A stretch of DNA of 64,000 nt from Pseudorasbora parva. Its lineage: Eukaryota; Chordata; Actinopteri; Cypriniformes; Gobionidae. Where the stretch lies: contig NC_090178.1 of the NCBI RefSeq assembly GCF_024679245.1, positions 19,429,213 through 19,493,212 on the forward strand, in the 5' to 3' direction. A program made the position numbers and the translations under genes. Below, piece after piece: positions 10,986 through 22,682 of this stretch (position 1 is its first letter; every line of letters starts with the position of its first letter). Under the pieces are notes generated by a model that saw nothing but the letters and a program-made list of their open reading frames with translations, searched no databases and was not told the DNA's origin.

Positions 10986-11039
10986 AAAAACTGTATAGGG
11001 TCACTGACCCGAGGTGTGTAATAAGTATATTTTCGTAAA

Positions 11040-11900
11040 AGTTTTTTTTGAGTATGGGTCTCTCTGACGTCAGATAGGGTGGAATGTCCTTGTAAGGGCT
11101 CTTCTCCTAGAAGGGCCAACGCGTGCGACTAGAGCAAGAGAGCAAATGCACGACGGCTGCGCTGCAATCACGAAACCATCAATGTCACCAAAATTGTGTG
11201 TTTTTGGTTGTCAGAGCAAGACAACCCTGCATAGCTTCCCAAAGAACCCAGCTTTAATTGGACAGCGGATGAAGTTTGTTTTTCTGGAGCAGCAATGGAG
11301 TTGTGCAAGTGTTTTGTTCCTTGCATTTCTGCGACGATTTTTTAACTCCGGATTTGTAGCTCGTCTAATGCTGAAAGATGGAGGGGTTCCAGCGATTAAG
11401 GTTCACGGTCGTGTATTTGAAGCACATGGTGAGTAAAACTGCTTCAAATGTCTTTGTGTTAGCTAATCGACTTGTTCATTCAAATGCGCTACTATTCCAT
11501 TGTTTTTGTCTGTAAACTCGCACTAGTCTGACGTGCAAAACCGCCTGTTCCGCCTGCTACTGCTGACATTAAATCGCATACAATAATCCATAAACCAAAT
11601 GATGTCCTCATAAACCACAAGTAAACACAAACGTTGTAAAACTCACACAATGCAGTTACAGTACATACAGAGACATACATTCAGCCTGTAGATCTGGATC
11701 ATATATGGCTAAATCTGATTTATTTCCATGGTTAATTTATAAGGAAAAAAATGCAGATTTGGCAACACAGTGCAGTTGAGTTCTGTTGACATTTGACAAC
11801 TAACGTTATGGGTCGCTTTGTTGCTATTGGTTGTAGTCTATCTAATTGATGTCTTTCCTGGTCTTTCCTATCTTTTTCGGACCTCATAAACAAACAAAAA
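11040..11900 (+). mobile_element. Decayed THAP-encoding DNA transposon fragment
   Basis: The left part carries a broken THAP zinc-finger exon (11,146-11,428). The right part (11,745-11,885) is nearly identical to 57,115-57,250 inside the insertion in the second Tc1 element, so the two belong to one dispersed family. I could not fix the ends. THAP domains are the DNA-binding modules of P-like and some Harbinger/IS-type animal transposases. Confidence 0.6.
11146..11428 (+). pseudogene. THAP-domain exon of a transposon, broken
   Basis: The frame from ATG 11,146 reads SPKLCVFGCQSKTTLHSFPK in the expected THAP order: CxxxC, then HxFP. Later comes the NSGFVARLMLKDGGVPAIK segment typical of the C-terminal half and P-box. 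The second zinc pair (CxxH) is lost: the stretch FLAFLRRFFNSG sits where a CSRHF-like motif is expected, and the invariant Trp is also replaced. A good donor (CATG then GTGAGT at 11,429) ends the exon. I read it as a former THAP exon that can no longer bind zinc properly. Confidence 0.7.
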
Positions 11901-11959
11901 AAGAAAATCTTATATAGGACAAGAAGACATAAAAATCCAATAAGACTATTTCCAACATA

Positions 11960-13335
11960 ATCCAAAATATATTAGAAGTTCTAAATGGAATCCTCTACCG
12001 GTTTCTTATTAGAATCCTTCAGGATTTTTTGACCATTTTTATATTATTTATATATAGTACCCTTTAACTTTCATTGTGAGTACCTCACTGTAACCTCGGT
12101 TTTGGTTTCTTCTAAATAAGGGTTAGGTTGAAATGGTTTTTATGGTAATCAACATTAGGTGACAAACTGACTTTAAATTATATTGATCCTGAAATATTCC
12201 TTTTAAGCATCCTTTAAAATTATTGCAGACCTTGTAACAATTTTGAACAGACCTTGTACTTATGGCAATCACCCAGTTTTAGGAGTCACGCTTTATGTTG
12301 TCATCTTGTTCGCCTTTACAGCAATAGTTCCCACGTGTGGAAGGTGACAAGGGGCAACTGATCTGACACATCAAAAGCCTGTCGGCTCAGTATAACTAAA
12401 ACAATGGACATCAGCAGATTGAACAATGAAGCAGATCTGCCACTTTTTGACATTAAGATAATTATTCCAACCTTCACAGTCTCTGAATCTACCTTCCAAT
12501 ACTATGACACTGCTCATGAAAAAAGATGTTGACTCGTTACGCATCTTGTGTGCATTAAATCTAGAGACATTTAAAATCTCCAGAAAGATCTATCACTTGG
12601 ATGAAGCCTTTAGGGGAAACACAGTGCAGCTCCAGTGTCTTGTGTATAAATGTGTGTCTGCATAGGTATTTTATATGTGCAACTATACAGTATATCAAGA
12701 GAGCAGACGATTAGCAAGTAATCAATCTCTTTATAGACCAAAAATATCCTTTAAAAAAGACATGTGGGTTTTTTTATGGGTCAAAGTTGTCAACCCTGTC
12801 CAAGAACACCAACCACGGTGCTCTGCATTCTTCAGATTCCTCATTTATAGAGGTTTTGTCCTGGGACTTGAGCCCTGTAAAACCAAGTGCTTCACTGAGC
12901 ACCTTCAGCACATCCAGCTGGTCGTAGGCCATGTCGGATACACAAACCTGAATGCTGTTTGTGTGGTTTGATGTTAAATATGTTTAAGCCACATGTAAAT
13001 TAAGTCGATATTAGGTTGTGCTTCACATTTCAGTTTAATACACAAAATTGGAAAATTGTGGGGACCTATTTAAATCCCTTTGAGACACAACTCACCATTT
13101 TTCCATTTAACCAAAATCAGTAAGGAAATTTCCCCCTCTTGATTGTGGTTTTCTGCTCTTTTTCCCCTCTGTTTTCATCGTTCTCTTCATCTCTCTGCCA
13201 CTGACTTCTCTCATAAATATAGAAAATAAAAAAATACTTTTTGCCTTGTTAATGCAGCTGGTACTAGGTCTTCCCACCAGCCAAACTTTAACACTTTGCT
13301 AAAAAACAAAAAAAAGAAAACGCTACTGTGAGTAT
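11960..13335. other. Intergenic DNA, nothing recognised
   Basis: I see no splice-bounded coding segment, RNA gene or clear terminal inverted repeat. A 98-codon frame at 12,675-12,971 has no family features and probably is chance. Confidence 0.4.
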
Positions 13336-13773
13336 TTAAAGCTACACTGTGCAACTTTTTTAGTTTATTCTTAGCTAAAAACACTTAATTCTTTCAAAAA
13401 TATATGTGCTCATTAATGTATATTTACTTCTGTCAAGTAATAAAGTATTCTCGTAAGTTTATAATATGCCATTGAAAATACATATGGGTGAGCGGTTTGA
13501 ATGCCGATCTCCATGTTGCCCCTCCATCTTGAAAGTACATTTGCCAAAGAGGGACATACCCATAAATTCAAGCTTCGCCTTTCGCGTTTTAACACTCGAT
13601 GGCACCGTGTCGAATGAGAAGAGGGGGATTGCCATGTTAATCTTGGACTAAATCGGCCACCGTAGGAGTTAAAACGAAATCAATATTGAGAGGAATAGAA
13701 ACTATTATTCACTGGATAGTCATATACCTTTACACCGCTAGATGGGGGAAAAGATCACACAGTGTAGCTTTAA
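13336..13773. mobile_element. TTAA-flanked MITE with AGCTACACTGTG termini
   Basis: 438 bp bounded by TTAA at 13,336-13,339 and 13,770-13,773. The terminal inverted repeats are AGCTACACTGTGCAAC on the left and CACACAGTGTAGCT on the right. Both short frames inside (+ and -) are noncoding by-products. Confidence 0.88.
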
Positions 13774-13924
13774 GTTATTTTTAGTGTAGTGAATTCACGT
13801 TATAGTGACCATCTTGGAAAAATTGTGGTTTGTGTGGGTTGTTTTTGCATATTTTTTAATAATATTATGGCCTTTCACAGATGCCACCCTAAAATCTTGC
13901 AGTCTACGAGACCATTTTTGCGAC

Positions 13925-14335
13925 TTAAAGGGTTAGTTCACCCAAAATGAAATTGATGTCATTAATGACTCACCCTAATGTCGTTCCACACCCGTAAGAC
14001 CTCCGTTCATCTTCAGAACACAGTTTAAGATATTTTATATTTATTCTGAGAGCGTATCCAAGTGTAGGCACACTATACTGTCCATGTCCAGAAAGGGAAT
14101 AAAAACATCATCGAAGTAGTCCATATGTGACATCAGTTAGTTAGTTAGAATCTCTTGAAGCTTCGAAAATACATTTTGGTCCAAAAATAACAAAAACTAC
14201 GATTTTATTCAGCCTTGTCTTCTCTTCCGCATTTGTTTTCAATTCTCAAATAAAGATTTGAACGGTTATGAATCAGCGTATTGATTCATGATTCGAATCG
14301 GGTGTCAAACTGCCAAACTGCTGAAATCATATTTA
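13925..14335. mobile_element. Half copy of the intron 13 TTAA foldback family
   Basis: Starts at TTAA 13,925 with AGGGTTAGTTCACCCAAAATG and follows the left arm of the 7,401-8,203 element closely (CACCCGTAAGACCTCCGTTC, GTCCATGTCCAGAAAGG). It stops near 14,330, at the point where the other copy folds back, so the right arm is absent. Confidence 0.82.
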
Positions 14336-15590
14336 TCAGGATTAATCTTAAATATAGGATAAGCTTCATCTTTCCTTTTATATTCTTAAATTTGTTTAAT
14401 AAATTAAATTAGAATAACGCTATAAAAATTAAATAAATTAAATTAACGGTTGTTAAATTAAATAATTTACACTGACAAATTACAACTGTATTAATGTTAT
14501 GAGATTGTTTTAACTATATATTTTTAATACAATAAGAAACGTTGGAAAGAATGTTTAAACATGAAACTAAACTAACTTACCAGTAGGTGGCGGCATGTCT
14601 TAATAAGTGAGTCATTGAGTCGGTTCGTTCAAACGGCTGATTCGTTCGGGGGGGGGGGGGGGGGGATCTTGAGTACCTATAGAGTAGTATTGCATCCTTC
14701 ATATCTCCGAAAAGTCTTTAGTTTTATTATATTTATAAAAGAAATAAAGGCTGTACCGAGTCTTTCCGGAAAAAACCGAGCGGTTGGAGGCGTATCGTGT
14801 GGGCGGAGCTAAAGAATGACGAGCGCACAGCTACTGCTGACATCCTCAAGCGTGGAGAAGAAAACGTTACCCTAATAAATGGCTATCAATCAGATTCAAC
14901 TAATACATACATGATCAATAATCAGATCCGGAGGCTGAAATAAACTGAACAGGAGAAGCAACAACATCAGGACGTCCGTCTCTGTGGGCCTACAGTAGTG
15001 GCCTGTCAACACGTGTGTGTTTACTCTTACTATTGCATCTAAAATGTAAGTGACTAATTTTAATTAATTGTTTATGGAACTGTCATGAAATCAGTGTCAC
15101 ATTTTCAGTCGTGATGGTAGGCTATTTAGGAAAACAGCACTCTTGGTCGTGTCGTGATGTTTTTTAACGGTATTATACGTTATAAAATATAAAAACCTTA
15201 ACATTTTGAATATTTACTGCAGTATGTTACTGAGTTTCTCTGTATGAGCTGCGTTGGTTTGTTTCCATTTCTTCTCGAGAGGCTGCGCGATTGTCAACAG
15301 CTCAACCGTCAGTTCATATATTAGCCTATTATTATCCATTAATTATCAGAACAAACCTTAAGCTCGAGCCCTGAAACTGATCAGAAAATATAAGGAAACG
15401 TTCTAGAAATGTAGTGGAGTAGAAAGTAAAATATTTGCTGCAAAATGTAACGAAGTAAAAGTAAAAAGTATGCACTATTGATTCTACTTAAGTAAAGTAC
15501 AGATATGTGAAAAATGTACTTAAGTAAAGTAACAAAGTATTTGTACTTCGTTACATTCCACCACTGCAAATGGGACACCCTAAGGTCTCT
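14336..15590. other. Probable repeat mosaic with a G18 tract and a hAT-like terminal block
   Basis: Contains a run of 18 G at 14,648-14,665 preceded by GAGTCGGTTCGTTCAAACGG, a phrase typical of fish interspersed DNA. At about 15,400-15,566 there is a block rich in GTACTT/AAGTAC repeats ending GTTACATTCCACCACTGC, which resembles the terminus of a fish hAT family. I could not join these into one element. Confidence 0.45.
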
Positions 15591-17509
15591 TGGACTTAAT
15601 GGACACTAGCACTCGGCAGCCATTGTAAATCTACAAGATCGAAAGTGCATATGAAATGTGCCATTTAGGACAGGGCCTATGTCGCTCACAAACAAGTGAC
15701 TTTTTGTGTATTGAGTTGAATTATTCACTGATACATTCAGGAACACCATTACCGTGCGTGGTGTGTGGTGCCAGGCCTTTGTAGATCGGCGACGAATAGT
15801 TCTGTCAGCTGAAATGACCAAAGTAACGGGGCCTATTCTGTCTGAAATGTAAGTTATAAAATATTTCTTTGTTGTTTATTGAATTGTTGCCTACAGCCTC
15901 ACTGCTATGCGAGTAAAAAAACGTGTTATCATATTTCATGTAAATACAGTGTATACATTCCCTCTGGTTTTATTAGACGACTCAGGAGTCTGTTTGATTC
16001 ATCGTTTCATTGGAAAAATGGTAACTGCGCGTCGAATGTTTCATGTTCTGGATTTATACGAACAGCCATTTGGCCCTGCTTACAAGATTATGTAGTGACC
16101 ACATTTGGACGGAAAAAATATAGCCTACCATAGATACTACATCAAAAGGGATTTTCTCTACATGATTTTTTAAAAACCAAACAAGAATAATGAGACTCTG
16201 TTGAAACATAAAATACTATGACAAAGACTTGATGGTGACAGAGCTGATGTGTTTATTGGTTATTCAATAGTGTCTCGATTACATCTTTGTTGAAGATAAA
16301 ACCAAATCATGAGTTCGTAAGAATGACTGAAGCCTCGTTTGAGGTCCAGTCCCATGATGACTGCTGGATAGCTGACCATCTGCCAATGAGTCTGGTTCCT
16401 TTCAAACCCCTGAAATCTTCCGGCTTTGGGTCCAGAACCCCCAATGCAATTTGTCCTCAGACGTAACGCCGAACCACACAGCAGATCAGCCGTGTGAGCA
16501 AATATGTGTGTATGTTCAGCAAGGAGAGCTGTTTCCGTCTATGTGGAGTGAGAGGGAACATGTGTGACCGCTCCATGTCTGGCTGCAGCCTCTGCGGGAG
16601 GAAGTGGGGTTTTATTCTGCAATGGCTTTTCCAGGCGGATCAGGGAATGGGAAGGAGATGCAGAGGGAGAAAGAGGAGAAGGAAGAGAGGAGAGAGACTA
16701 ATTTCATCCAATTCCACCACCTCTTAGAGAGCCTTCACACAAAAAGGACGTTATTCGGGCCTGTCGGAGTAAAATCAGTCCAGAGATTAAATGATGGATA
16801 AAATGAATGCGTTTGTAGGGGGGTATATAGGGGGTCTTGTCAGTTGGGGGTACTGTAAGAAATAACTCCCAGAATCCCTCACCAGTACTTTAAAGTAACT
16901 CATTGAAGGATCTGATTAATATCTTTACATCTGGTTTATTTTGATACCCTACATCTGGGCTGTGAGCTTCTGAGATATTTGCTGACTGCCCACGGTTGAT
17001 TTCAGTTTCATTCATTGTGCTTTATTGTAATTGAGTGTTTCTTCAACTACAGTCTAGCTAGTTGTTTCTTTTTGTGATATGAAAGTCAGTCTTGGAAATA
17101 TTGTTCTTCATTTATATTTTTTCTATTTTGTAACTTTTTTGTACTTTTATTTTTGATTTGTTTTAAATTTACACTTAAATAATAAATAAACTAGTAAAAT
17201 TGTATCTGTATCAAGCTAGTATCTGGCTTGCAGCTTTGCTTCCATGCTTATTTAGTGCAGCATTTCGAGCATATTTGGAGAAAGAGCCTTATAAATATTT
17301 TTTTTTTTCGAATAAGGCTTATGCTTTATGTACCCAAATGTTATTAATAGTAGTTATTAATATATCTTATTATATACAGTATATCTGAAAATGCACCTAA
17401 GCCAGGTTTATGGCTGTGAAACCAGTCCATAAAAGACAGCATTTATGCAGATATCAGCATTACTGCACCTAAAATTAACCCTAACTGTTCTCTGCAAAAA
17501 AGTATTCTC
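15591..17509. other. Intergenic DNA, nothing assigned
   Basis: Short frames on both strands near 15,600-16,130 and 16,494-16,801 show no domain, and flanking splice sites are not convincing. The purine-rich patch at 16,655-16,705 explains the Lys/Arg/Glu-rich frames there. Confidence 0.4.
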
Positions 17510-17633
17510 TTAAAGTGATAGTTCTCCCAAAGTCAGTGGGCCCAACAACTGTTTAGTTACACATTTTTTATTCAAAATATCTTCTTTTGTGTTTGGCAGA
17601 AGAAAGAAACTTTTGGGTGAACCATACCTTTAA
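17510..17633. mobile_element. Short TTAA-flanked MITE
   Basis: 124 bp, TTAA at 17,510-17,513 and 17,630-17,633. Left end AGTGATAGTTCTCCCAAAGT, right end TTTTGGGTGAACCATACC; these are degenerate inverted ends of the AGGGATAGTTCACCCAAAA class. Confidence 0.8.
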
Positions 17634-17700
17634 TAATTACCATTTATTACAAAATATAAATATCCTTAAAAAGATAACATGAGAACCATTTTTTTTTGTT

Positions 17701-18443
17701 TTAAAGGCCCACTGAATTGCTTTGGAACATGCCACATTATTCAATGTATTGATGTTATTTCCCCTGAAACAGCTCCAGCTGTTAGCAGCTCCTCCCCTTT
17801 TTTGAAACGCCATTAGCATTTTGTTAATACACAGTTTGACTAGGGCCTTTCTGTTTGGTAAAGCCAGTTTCCTCTAACCTTTTATCATCATAATCTCCTC
17901 CATATCGCTTTGAAATGCAGCATTCTGTAGTGTTTTGTTTTCTGCGCAGACTCGTGCATATATGATCCACTCTGCGCTCTCGTGTCTGTAGTCTAAATTT
18001 GGACCAGAGCTGTTGGTGTGTGTTTGCGCTGCCGCAGTGTGTGAATCTTACGTAAAAACAGTCTTCATTCACCTCCACTGAAAGCATATTTACACTGAAT
18101 CGTTTCTATCACATATATAGTGTGCTATGTGCCTTTCACCATGTGGAAATTAGTAAATGTGTTAACAACTGACCGATTTCAGCCACAACTTCAGCAGTGT
18201 AGGGGTGGACTTTAGATTCTATAGAGCATTTTGATTGGACAGAAGATTTGATGAGAAGGTGAAGTCTGCGATGATGTCATCAAAATCTGTAATTCGTTTT
18301 AACTGAAGTGAGAGACTGTAAGTTTTGAATGCTTATATCTCTTAAATGCAAATTTTGTCATTGTTTTGGAACAGACCAGCTTAGGCTAACATAGTCATAC
18401 TAAAAGATAACAAACTTCAATTTTGATTTCAGTGGGCCTTTAA
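17701..18443. mobile_element. TTAA-flanked element with AGGCCCACTGAA termini
   Basis: 743 bp including TTAA duplications at 17,701-17,704 and 18,440-18,443. Terminal inverted repeats: AGGCCCACTGAATTGC on the left and ATTTCAGTGGGCCT on the right. No transposase. Adjacent to three other TTAA elements. Confidence 0.88.
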
Positions 18444-18526
18444 GTATCAAAAATGTTGTTATTGTTAGGTTAAAAACTATTACAATGAAGACTGAAAATA
18501 AACTTTTTTATCTTTCATTTTGCTTC

Positions 18527-18882
18527 TTAAAGGGTTACATAAGCCGTTTAGCATTATGCTTTGTATCAGTAGAAACCTTGGAGTATATTCAAATGAAGGC
18601 ACCAAATTCAAAAATAATTTCACATTTCTGCTACATTAAGCATAATGCTAAATCACTGAAGTAACCCTTCAAGTAAGTTTTGTTAAAGGGTTACTTCAGC
18701 GATCAGCACATGGCTTTCTATCAGTAGAAATGAGGTGAGCATTCTGGGAATTGTTGTCTTTTATCCCCATGAGACAAAAATACATTTTCTGTCTTTTATC
18801 AGTCTAGAAAGCACCAAATTCAAAAATTAATGACCCAGTTTAAATACAGATTCATATTCCCAGCGCTGATGTACCCTTTTAA
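18527..18882. mobile_element. Two adjacent TTAA foldback MITEs (GGGTTACWT termini)
   Basis: The first (18,527 to about 18,672) starts TTAAAGGGTTACAT and ends GTAACCCTTCAA, with its right TTAA mutated. The second (18,683-18,882) starts TTAAAGGGTTACTTC and ends GTACCCTTTTAA. Both share CTTTNTATCAGTAGAAA internally, so they are copies of one family sitting 10 bp apart. Confidence 0.78.
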
Positions 18883-19688
18883 GGATGTTTAGGTATTGTT
18901 AATGGAAAACAAGGCAAAGTTAAGACAATGATTTGATTCCTTAGCCTCTTTCTGAATACCATTTAGAATAATAGTCATATACCTGCTTTGTTTTATTCTT
19001 TTAAACCAGGAAAAACAGGAGTGGTTTTACTGGTAGGGTGGTGGGTGACACCCTGTGAACTAAGCCTTTGCTTCTTGTCGGAAATTTGATTAAATGCGGC
19101 AAAGACTGGGTGACCCACATGTCTGGGAGTGGAGATTTTTCATTTTTCTTTAATACTCATGTTTAATTTCATGATTGGCTAAAGCTCCAGGTGGCTGCTT
19201 AATGTCCAACAGATGGGCCCCTCCGCAAACCCAATTTTCCATTGCAGGCTGATGGCAATAAAAGGAGGGATTTTCACAGTTCCGCAGGCACCCCTCGCAT
19301 TTCCACTCTCCCAGGGGCAGAGAGAGAGTGAGCAAGACCGCAATGTTATACTTTGTTTTTATTAAAGCATTTGATTGACAGCAAAGGAAGATTTTCCAGT
19401 ATTAAACTCTAGGCCCAATTGAATGGGACAAAGTACACCAAGTCTTGATTTTGAGCTACTGGGACTGGGTTTTACCACCTTTCTCTTTCTTCCCGTCTCT
19501 ATGTCTTTCTCTCTCTTTCAATCGCTTCTCTTCCCTTCCCTTTGGTTTTTAAAAAAAAATGTTTTAGTTATGAAGCCAATGGCTCTGTGGTGAGCCACAG
19601 GGAGCTGACAGATTGGCCCTTAGGATATCAAGGCTTCTTTTACAATCAAAACTTGTTAACTCACATTCTGATTTGAGGAATTGGATGG

Positions 19689-19731
<43 letters not shown>

Positions 19732-20159
19732 AGGGAGAGGGAGAGGGAGAGGGAGAGAGAGAGAGAGAGAGGACATTGAAAGCGGACAGAGGATGAGGTA
19801 TTGAAGGAGAGAGGGGCCTTAGGGTGCATCAAAGCCTGGGTCTTGAGAACACATGTTTGGGCATAAAAGTGTGTGTATGAATTAGGAGTGCTGTAAAACC
19901 AAGAAGAACATATTCCCATAAGGCCAGTCAAATGAGGAGAGAGGAGCAGCTGCAAAGTCTAACTCCCTCTGTCCTCATTGACCTTCACCATCACTGTCCT
20001 CATCCTCGTCCTTACTGTAATATCAGGGGTCAAGACTGAGGTGCACACTAAATGTTATTGGACACTGGATGTAAAGGATCTTGTTTTCTCATTTAACCTC
20101 TTTTTCCAAATTTGCTTGTAATATTTAACTGAAAAGAAACAAGTCATAGTAATTTTGAA
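18883..20159. other. Intergenic DNA with a GA-rich microsatellite
   Basis: No gene seen. The only clear structure is the (GA)n/(GAGGGA)n tract at 19,692-19,772, which produces long low-complexity Arg/Glu or Leu/Ser frames. Confidence 0.5.
19692..19772. repeat. (GA)n with embedded (GGGAGA)n
   Basis: 81 bp of purine-only sequence: GA dinucleotides flank a GGGAGA hexanucleotide core. Polypurine tracts of this length can form triplex (H) DNA; this is inference. Confidence 0.95.
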
Positions 20160-20592
20160 AATACTTTGTTCTATTGCTAACTTTTTTTGTGGAGAAGAGA
20201 TGCAGGAAAAGCCATTTAAAAATAATACTAAAGAAGGAAGTGGAAGGCAGCTGAGGCAGAAGCTTGGCTGAAGCACCAATCTCAGTGGGACTGTGGCACA
20301 GGGCAGGGCTGGACTCGGAAGTTCAACACCTACCCGTTGCAACACTGTCAGCAAGAAGGAAAGGTCAAGGCTAGTGACATGCTTGCTTCAGTGGAGGAAG
20401 AATGAGCAAGCAGGGTTGTAGCAATAAAAAAACAGGGTGCCTGGATCAAGTGGGATCAGGCAATGGAACGGAAGTTCACCTGGGAGGAAGATATGAAAAT
20501 GGATCCCACAGAGAATGAACTTTTTGTTTCAGGGGGTGTATGACATATTACCTAGCCCATGCCAATCTGTTTATTTGGGGCAAGGTAGAAAC

Positions 20593-21864
20593 TAGGGATG
20601 GGACGATACACTTAAACTCACGATACGATACACCTCGATATACCTTGGTTACGATACGATATGTCACGATACGATATCAAAATATTTTTTATTTTTTTCC
20701 AAATCTGTGATTTTTTTGTACCACCTAAGTAATGTACTTAAACGAAAGGTAGGATTTTCCTCTTTTTTTGCATTTTGGTTCTATGTTGTTTAAAAAAAAA
20801 GGAGAATTTTTAGAAGTCTGCGACCTCATCTTAAACAGGGGTGCCAATAATTGTGGAGGGCACTGTAGGAATGTCAATCGATTAAAATATTGAATCGCGA
20901 TTAACTGCATGATTGTCATGAGTTAACTCGTGATTAATCGCAATTTAATCGCACCTTTTTATCAATTGTAAATGTATCTTAAATTAAGTTTTTAATACTC
21001 TAATCAACATAGGTATGGACAAATATGCATGCTTTATGCAAATGTACATTTATTATTAGTGAAACCATACTTATTCAATAATAATCAATACAGCATGAAG
21101 ACTAGACATATCAAAGGTCATATATATGTTTATCTAAGAAATTGTTCATGTCTCTTAAGCCTAAACTTAAAAATAATGAGAAAGTAGTGATTTCTCTCAT
21201 TTTAACAATATAAAGGGAGTTTTTACACTGGCAGTTTAATTCAGAACAGGGTAAAGTTCGTATGAAAAATTGTTAATGTGTACCAGTGAGCGAACCAGAA
21301 CCACACCATACCAGGAGGAGGTCTATATTACACGAGAAGGAATATAGTGTGGCCCCTTTAAGAGATCCGCATTCCCTGTTGAACTGCAGGTATTTTGCGT
21401 GTGCTCGCCGCCGAACTGGTCCGCAATTCACGTGGACAGTGTGAAGAACACGGACGACTCGGAAGCGCGCTTGTTCAGGAAAGTAACCTGTGCATTCGTT
21501 TTATCCGATTGTAATGTATTTAGCTCAATAAAACACGTGTTCTGTAAGGGGTTATGGTGTTAATGATTTACCTCAGACATGAGCGAGAGTGAGCTGCAGT
21601 GCATCGCGCTCAGACTGCAGAGAATGTGCTCAGTGAAAAATCGCACTTGTCTTTCTGGAGTCTTATAAAAGTTAAACAGAAAATATGGTAGCTTATGTAG
21701 GCAATAACTGCATTTTTGGTTTAGAATATTAATGCTAATGTCAACCCTTTTCTTTCCCTATTAATGTTTGCTGCCATCCTTTGTCTGACAGCTCTCACTT
21801 TTTCCAACTACGGACTATGCCTCAGATCAAACAGAAAATGCGCGCTGCGTTTTGTCATGTCTGC

Positions 21865-21906
<42 letters not shown>

Positions 21907-22054
21907 TATAATACACTAAATTATTTATATACTACGCTAATCATGCAGCAGTGCCATATATCTTTATTTCGCGATCCATTTTTTTCGACCTCGATACGTT
22001 TCGTCACGTTTTGTATCGCGATATTTCGTCAAACGATATTTCGTCCCATCCCTA
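20593..22054. mobile_element. Nonautonomous hAT element, 8-bp TSD GTAGAAAC
   Basis: 1,462 bp with terminal inverted repeats TAGGGATGGGACG and CGTCCCATCCCTA, flanked by perfect 8-bp duplications GTAGAAAC at 20,585-20,592 and 22,055-22,062. Subterminal DNA is rich in CGATACGATA. A second hAT-like end (GTCAATCGATTAAAAT near 20,875) lies inside, suggesting an older nested fragment. No transposase frame is visible. Confidence 0.92.
21866..21902. repeat. (CA)n microsatellite
   Basis: About 18 CA units inside the 20,593-22,054 hAT element. Confidence 0.95.
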
Positions 22055-22160
22055 GTAGAAACTCCAACACTTGAATACATCTTGAGCAGCTTTTTCTGGG
22101 CGATGGACATTATCACTAGAGACACGACTAAGTCCTCAAGACCATAGCTGAGGCAATCAG

Positions 22161-22682
22161 CTAGCCTGACAAGCCAGACCCACATCAAGATGTTTGGTCT
22201 GGAAACTCACCATAGACAGCTCAATCCGAGGGGCGGATAAACGGTTGTCTTTCAAACTCCCTCTGCAAGCGATTGGATAGCGCTACAACCAACCAGAGCA
22301 ACGAAGGTGAAACGGAGCTCGTTGACAGATTAAACATTCGCTGTATCCGGTCGGCAAAACTCCGAACACATCTTCCCTTCTTAAGAATGACTTCAGTGCC
22401 GTTCTTTTCTCAGAGAAAAGCTTAACTCCAAGACTTCCAGAGTCACGGTAAAAGCTGATTTGAAAGACCGACTTTCGCCAGTTTCTGTGTTTACTAGAAG
22501 CACGCAAACGCAACTCGGCTGTCGTCATTATGTTAAGCCCCGCCCACCGACTCTATACACGATGTGATTGGCCCGACCAGAGTTTGGCGTTTACAGCTCA
22601 GAAGTGTATTGAGAGTTGCTAGACGACACTCGCGGACAGATTAGATTTGCTGCCGCTAGGGTGCGTCTAGATTTTTAGGCTA
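22161..22682. mobile_element. hAT-type MITE copy 1, 8-bp TSD GCAATCAG
   Basis: 522 bp beginning CTAGCCTGACAAGCC and ending TAGATTTTTAGGCTA, flanked by perfect GCAATCAG at 22,153-22,160 and 22,683-22,690. It is about 90% similar by eye to 38,829-39,355. Noncoding; 8-bp duplications place it with hAT-like elements. Confidence 0.92.

Noticed and set aside
10648..10998. 116-codon frame with hydrophobic stretches, possible membrane protein
   Set aside because: It overlaps a dispersed fish repeat, and its hydrophobicity comes from T-rich sequence; no splice sites or homologous motif were seen.
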